Program-made: the position numbers and the translations under genes
Part shown: piece after piece, positions 3,905 through 6,120 of the stretch
Layout: every line of letters begins with the position of its first letter
How positions within the stretch are numbered: the first letter of the stretch is position 1
Assembly: GCA_029857875.1 (NCBI GenBank)
Contig: JAOUGB010000160.1
Span: 1-6,120, forward strand
Direction of reading: 5' to 3'
Origin: Desulfobacteraceae bacterium
Lineage (GTDB): Bacteria; Desulfobacterota; Desulfobacteria; Desulfobacterales; UBA11574
Length of the DNA: 6,120 nt
The notes under the pieces: model-generated
The model's database searches: none
What the model saw: only the letters and a program-made list of their open reading frames with translations
Told to the model about the DNA's origin: nothing

Positions 3905-6120
3905 CTAGTAGATCTCTTCACCGGGAGGAATGGGTTGAATGATTTTAATTGGAAGCTGGAGCGTTCTTTTAACAATTCCCAATAATCCCGATCCCACCTT
4001 GGCAGGTGGAAGCGGTGAAACTCTCGGATTTTCCAGATAGCCTTTTATTCCAAAAGGGATAGAGATAAGAGATCCCCCCAGGATGTCTTTGATCAGAGGT
4101 GTTCTTTTAATAAAAAAGTCGATGGTTTTTAAAGGAGCGACCAGGGCAGTCACATCCATTTGCTTTTTGACCAGATCAATATACCCCTGGCACACGATGT
4201 TCATGGAGGTACCGTCGATGATCATTTCATTCAACACCAATTTTCCATTTTGGATATCAGCTTTAGCATGGATGGAGTTATAAGCAAATCCATTGGTTTC
4301 GGGATTTGACAGTTTTCCCTTGAATATTTCGGTGACATTAAGAATGCTGAAGATTTTTATCAATATTCTGAAATCCCTTCCGGAGTGGAAACGGCCTTTT
4401 GAGGCATAAAACTTTAAATCACCATTTAAATTCTGTATCAATGTTTGGGCGGTCCCTTTTGCTTTAATGTTTCCTTCAAGGTTAAAGCCTCCGACAATTT
4501 TTGCGGATTTATCTGAAAAACATTGGACGCTGGGATTTAGCTCTTGATTTTGGGCAGACGGTTTTAAATCGATGGTTATCGCTCGGGGCGTTATTTCCAA
4601 AATTCCTAAAGTTGTTATACCGCATACATTGGCATCGGTAATGGAAACTGCTGCGGTCTTGTCATTAAAACGAATATCAGCCTCAAAGGGTTCCCATGTT
4701 AAACCCTCATAGGTTAAGTTTTTAATTTTTGCTTTTATCATGCCCCGAACCGGATACGCCCATAATTTTTCAGCGGTTTGATCGTCGCTTTTTTTAGTGT
4801 GATTATCCAGATCCTGCTTCAATTGATCCAAATTTAAAACATCCGCAAAAAGTTCCATATCCAAATTGGGTGCAGCAGCCGACAAGGTCACATCTCCTTT
4901 AAGGTCAAACGAATTATCCGCCAATGCCAACTTAGCTGATTTAACTTGAAGAATGTCCTTTTTTGTTGTCAGAGAAAGCTCGTGTATGACGAACGGCGGT
5001 TTTATCTTTCTTGGAAAGATAAAATCTTTTACTGTAAGTCCACCCTGAAGCGTTGAGTTCAAGGGTTGATCCAAAAGGACGCGCGCATAAAAGTCTCCTT
5101 TTATTTGTCCTTTAAGAATTTCATTTTTTTCTAGAATATTATCCAGGGTTTCTTTTTGTAAATTTCCGGCAAATAAAACATCCATGATCTGGTTTTTTTG
5201 ACCCAGTTTAATGGATGCGTTGGACACTTGATCCTGGATGATCAGTTTTTCGATGGTCAACTTTTCGGGGTTTACTGAAAAAACTGTAGTAATCTTGGGC
5301 CCTTTATTTATAGACAGATCTCCTGAAAAAGCGGTGTGTTGTTGATTGTTCCAGGTCAGATGTGCTGTTGAAACCGATATCGGTGACTTTAATCGGAGAA
5401 GTGGCGATATGTTAAAAGCATCTTCAGCCCATCGGGTCAAATCCGGTCCTATTTTTCCCTGGAATGTCATATCAATACGGATTAACCCTTTCAGATAATC
5501 TTTTACGGTTCCGGAGACCTTCAAAGAGGCATCATGGATACGGGTTTGAACATCAGTCATTGAAATATTTTCAGAATTTATGCTAAAATTTCCTTTAGCA
5601 GCTGTTAAAGATCCCGGCAACAGCGGTGAGTCTAAAGTCAGATGTCGAACCTCACCGGCGATTTGAAACTGATAATTTTCCGGTTCGAGAAACGGGCCGT
5701 TTAGACTCATAGAAGATAATGCCAGAATACCTTTGACATGTTTCAGATCCCGGAGCTTTCCAGAAATTAATTTAGAGGACAACAACCACGGATATATTTC
5801 TTCAAAATCAACTTTTGCCTTCCCCGACGCGATTTTCAGGTGAGGTATGTTATCCCAGTTAATTTGTCCGGAAACTTCGGTAAACGTCGAATTCCCCATA
5901 CTACCGCTCGCATTTTTTATGGAGGATGTGTTCCCTTCCATAAAATATCGACCGCCGTTAATTGTCATGGGATGTGGTAATCGCCGGTAATTTACAGACA
6001 GGTTGAATTGAGATACGTCCACGAACACATTGATCGATGCAAAGCTTTCTCCCAAAACAAGCCTTCCTGTTGCCCTTCCTTTTACGTTTTCAACCAGGGA
6101 ATTCTCTTTGATAAATGCTT
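3905..6120 (-). CDS. AsmA-like / DUF3971-type envelope protein (5' partial)
   Basis: The frame is open to the right edge: 737 codons are visible before TAG at 3907-3905 and the true start lies outside. The TTG at 6055 is internal, because the same frame continues upstream without a stop as KGRATGRLV. The protein is built of many alternating beta strands of about 10-15 residues (for example GSLTAAKGNFSINSENISMTD, DASLKVSGTV, GNLQKETLDNILEKNEILKGQIKGDF in pieces), as in AsmA, TamB and YhdP proteins, which form long grooves carrying phospholipids between inner and outer membranes. The last 160 residues carry the family's conserved end: GRFHSGRDF, a helical ILIKIFSILNVTEIF, DGTSMNIVCQGYIDL, VTALVAPLKTID, IPFGIKGYLENPRVSPLPP, then a helix and a basic-proline tail. 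The N-terminal membrane anchor is not visible. It may be the first gene of a cluster with the SYLF protein, both acting on envelope lipids. Confidence 0.85.
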   Translation of the reverse strand, partial: AFIKENSLVENVKGRATGRLVLGESFASINVFVDVSQFNLSVNYRRLPHPMTINGGRYFMEGNTSSIKNASGSMGNSTFTEVSGQINWDNIPHLKIASGKAKVDFEEIYPWLLSSKLISGKLRDLKHVKGILALSSMSLNGPFLEPENYQFQIAGEVRHLTLDSPLLPGSLTAAKGNFSINSENISMTDVQTRIHDASLKVSGTVKDYLKGLIRIDMTFQGKIGPDLTRWAEDAFNISPLLRLKSPISVSTAHLTWNNQQHTAFSGDLSINKGPKITTVFSVNPEKLTIEKLIIQDQVSNASIKLGQKNQIMDVLFAGNLQKETLDNILEKNEILKGQIKGDFYARVLLDQPLNSTLQGGLTVKDFIFPRKIKPPFVIHELSLTTKKDILQVKSAKLALADNSFDLKGDVTLSAAAPNLDMELFADVLNLDQLKQDLDNHTKKSDDQTAEKLWAYPVRGMIKAKIKNLTYEGLTWEPFEADIRFNDKTAAVSITDANVCGITTLGILEITPRAITIDLKPSAQNQELNPSVQCFSDKSAKIVGGFNLEGNIKAKGTAQTLIQNLNGDLKFYASKGRFHSGRDFRILIKIFSILNVTEIFKGKLSNPETNGFAYNSIHAKADIQNGKLVLNEMIIDGTSMNIVCQGYIDLVKKQMDVTALVAPLKTIDFFIKRTPLIKDILGGSLISIPFGIKGYLENPRVSPLPPAKVGSGLLGIVKRTLQLPIKIIQPIPPGEEIY

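Noticed and set aside
6053..6055. TTG as the start of the AsmA-like gene
   Set aside because: The same frame continues upstream to the window edge with no stop, and no ribosome site precedes the TTG, so the gene is 5' truncated by the window.

Overview
The window looks like chromosomal DNA from an anaerobic deltaproteobacterium, most likely a Desulfobacterota / Desulfobacterales-type sulfate reducer. This is inferred from the style of the proteins (a short-chain acyl-CoA dehydrogenase, a tandem ACT protein, an AsmA-like giant envelope protein, a SYLF lipoprotein-like secreted protein), moderate GC with AT-rich intergenic DNA, and a near-consensus sigma-54 promoter. No rRNA, tRNA or CRISPR array is visible, and nothing in the sequence names the species.

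Left part, + strand (1-1557). The window opens inside the last 39 codons of a cupin-domain protein, probably an XRE-type regulator. A 268-bp gap follows, carrying two related GC-rich palindromes (134-153 and 222-241) that resemble ends or remnants of IS200/IS605-type or REP-like elements. Then comes a complete acyl-CoA dehydrogenase gene (391-1557) with its catalytic glutamate in place.

Middle (1558-2559). A 462-bp stretch has no convincing gene. Its right end holds a near-consensus sigma-54 promoter (1927-1943) and a 7-bp stem-loop right behind the predicted transcription start. These precede a small, extremely acidic protein gene (2020-2355) whose C-terminal tail is almost all Asp/Glu. A 204-bp convergent zone with several hairpins separates it from the leftward genes.

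Right part, - strand (2560-6120). Transcription runs right to left: a large AsmA/DUF3971-like envelope protein (5' end beyond the window), then a secreted SYLF (Ysc84/DUF500) domain protein, then a tandem ACT-domain protein 36 bp further on. The SYLF and ACT genes are probably co-transcribed. The 145-bp gap before the SYLF gene has a -10-like hexamer and a perfect 9-bp tandem repeat, so that pair may have its own promoter.

The two halves suggest fatty-acid or acyl-CoA oxidation on the left and cell-envelope lipid handling plus an amino-acid-sensing protein on the right. No new multi-gene defence or mobile system is evident. The most noteworthy points are the sigma-54-controlled acidic protein, the covarying palindromes and the insertion inside the first ACT domain.
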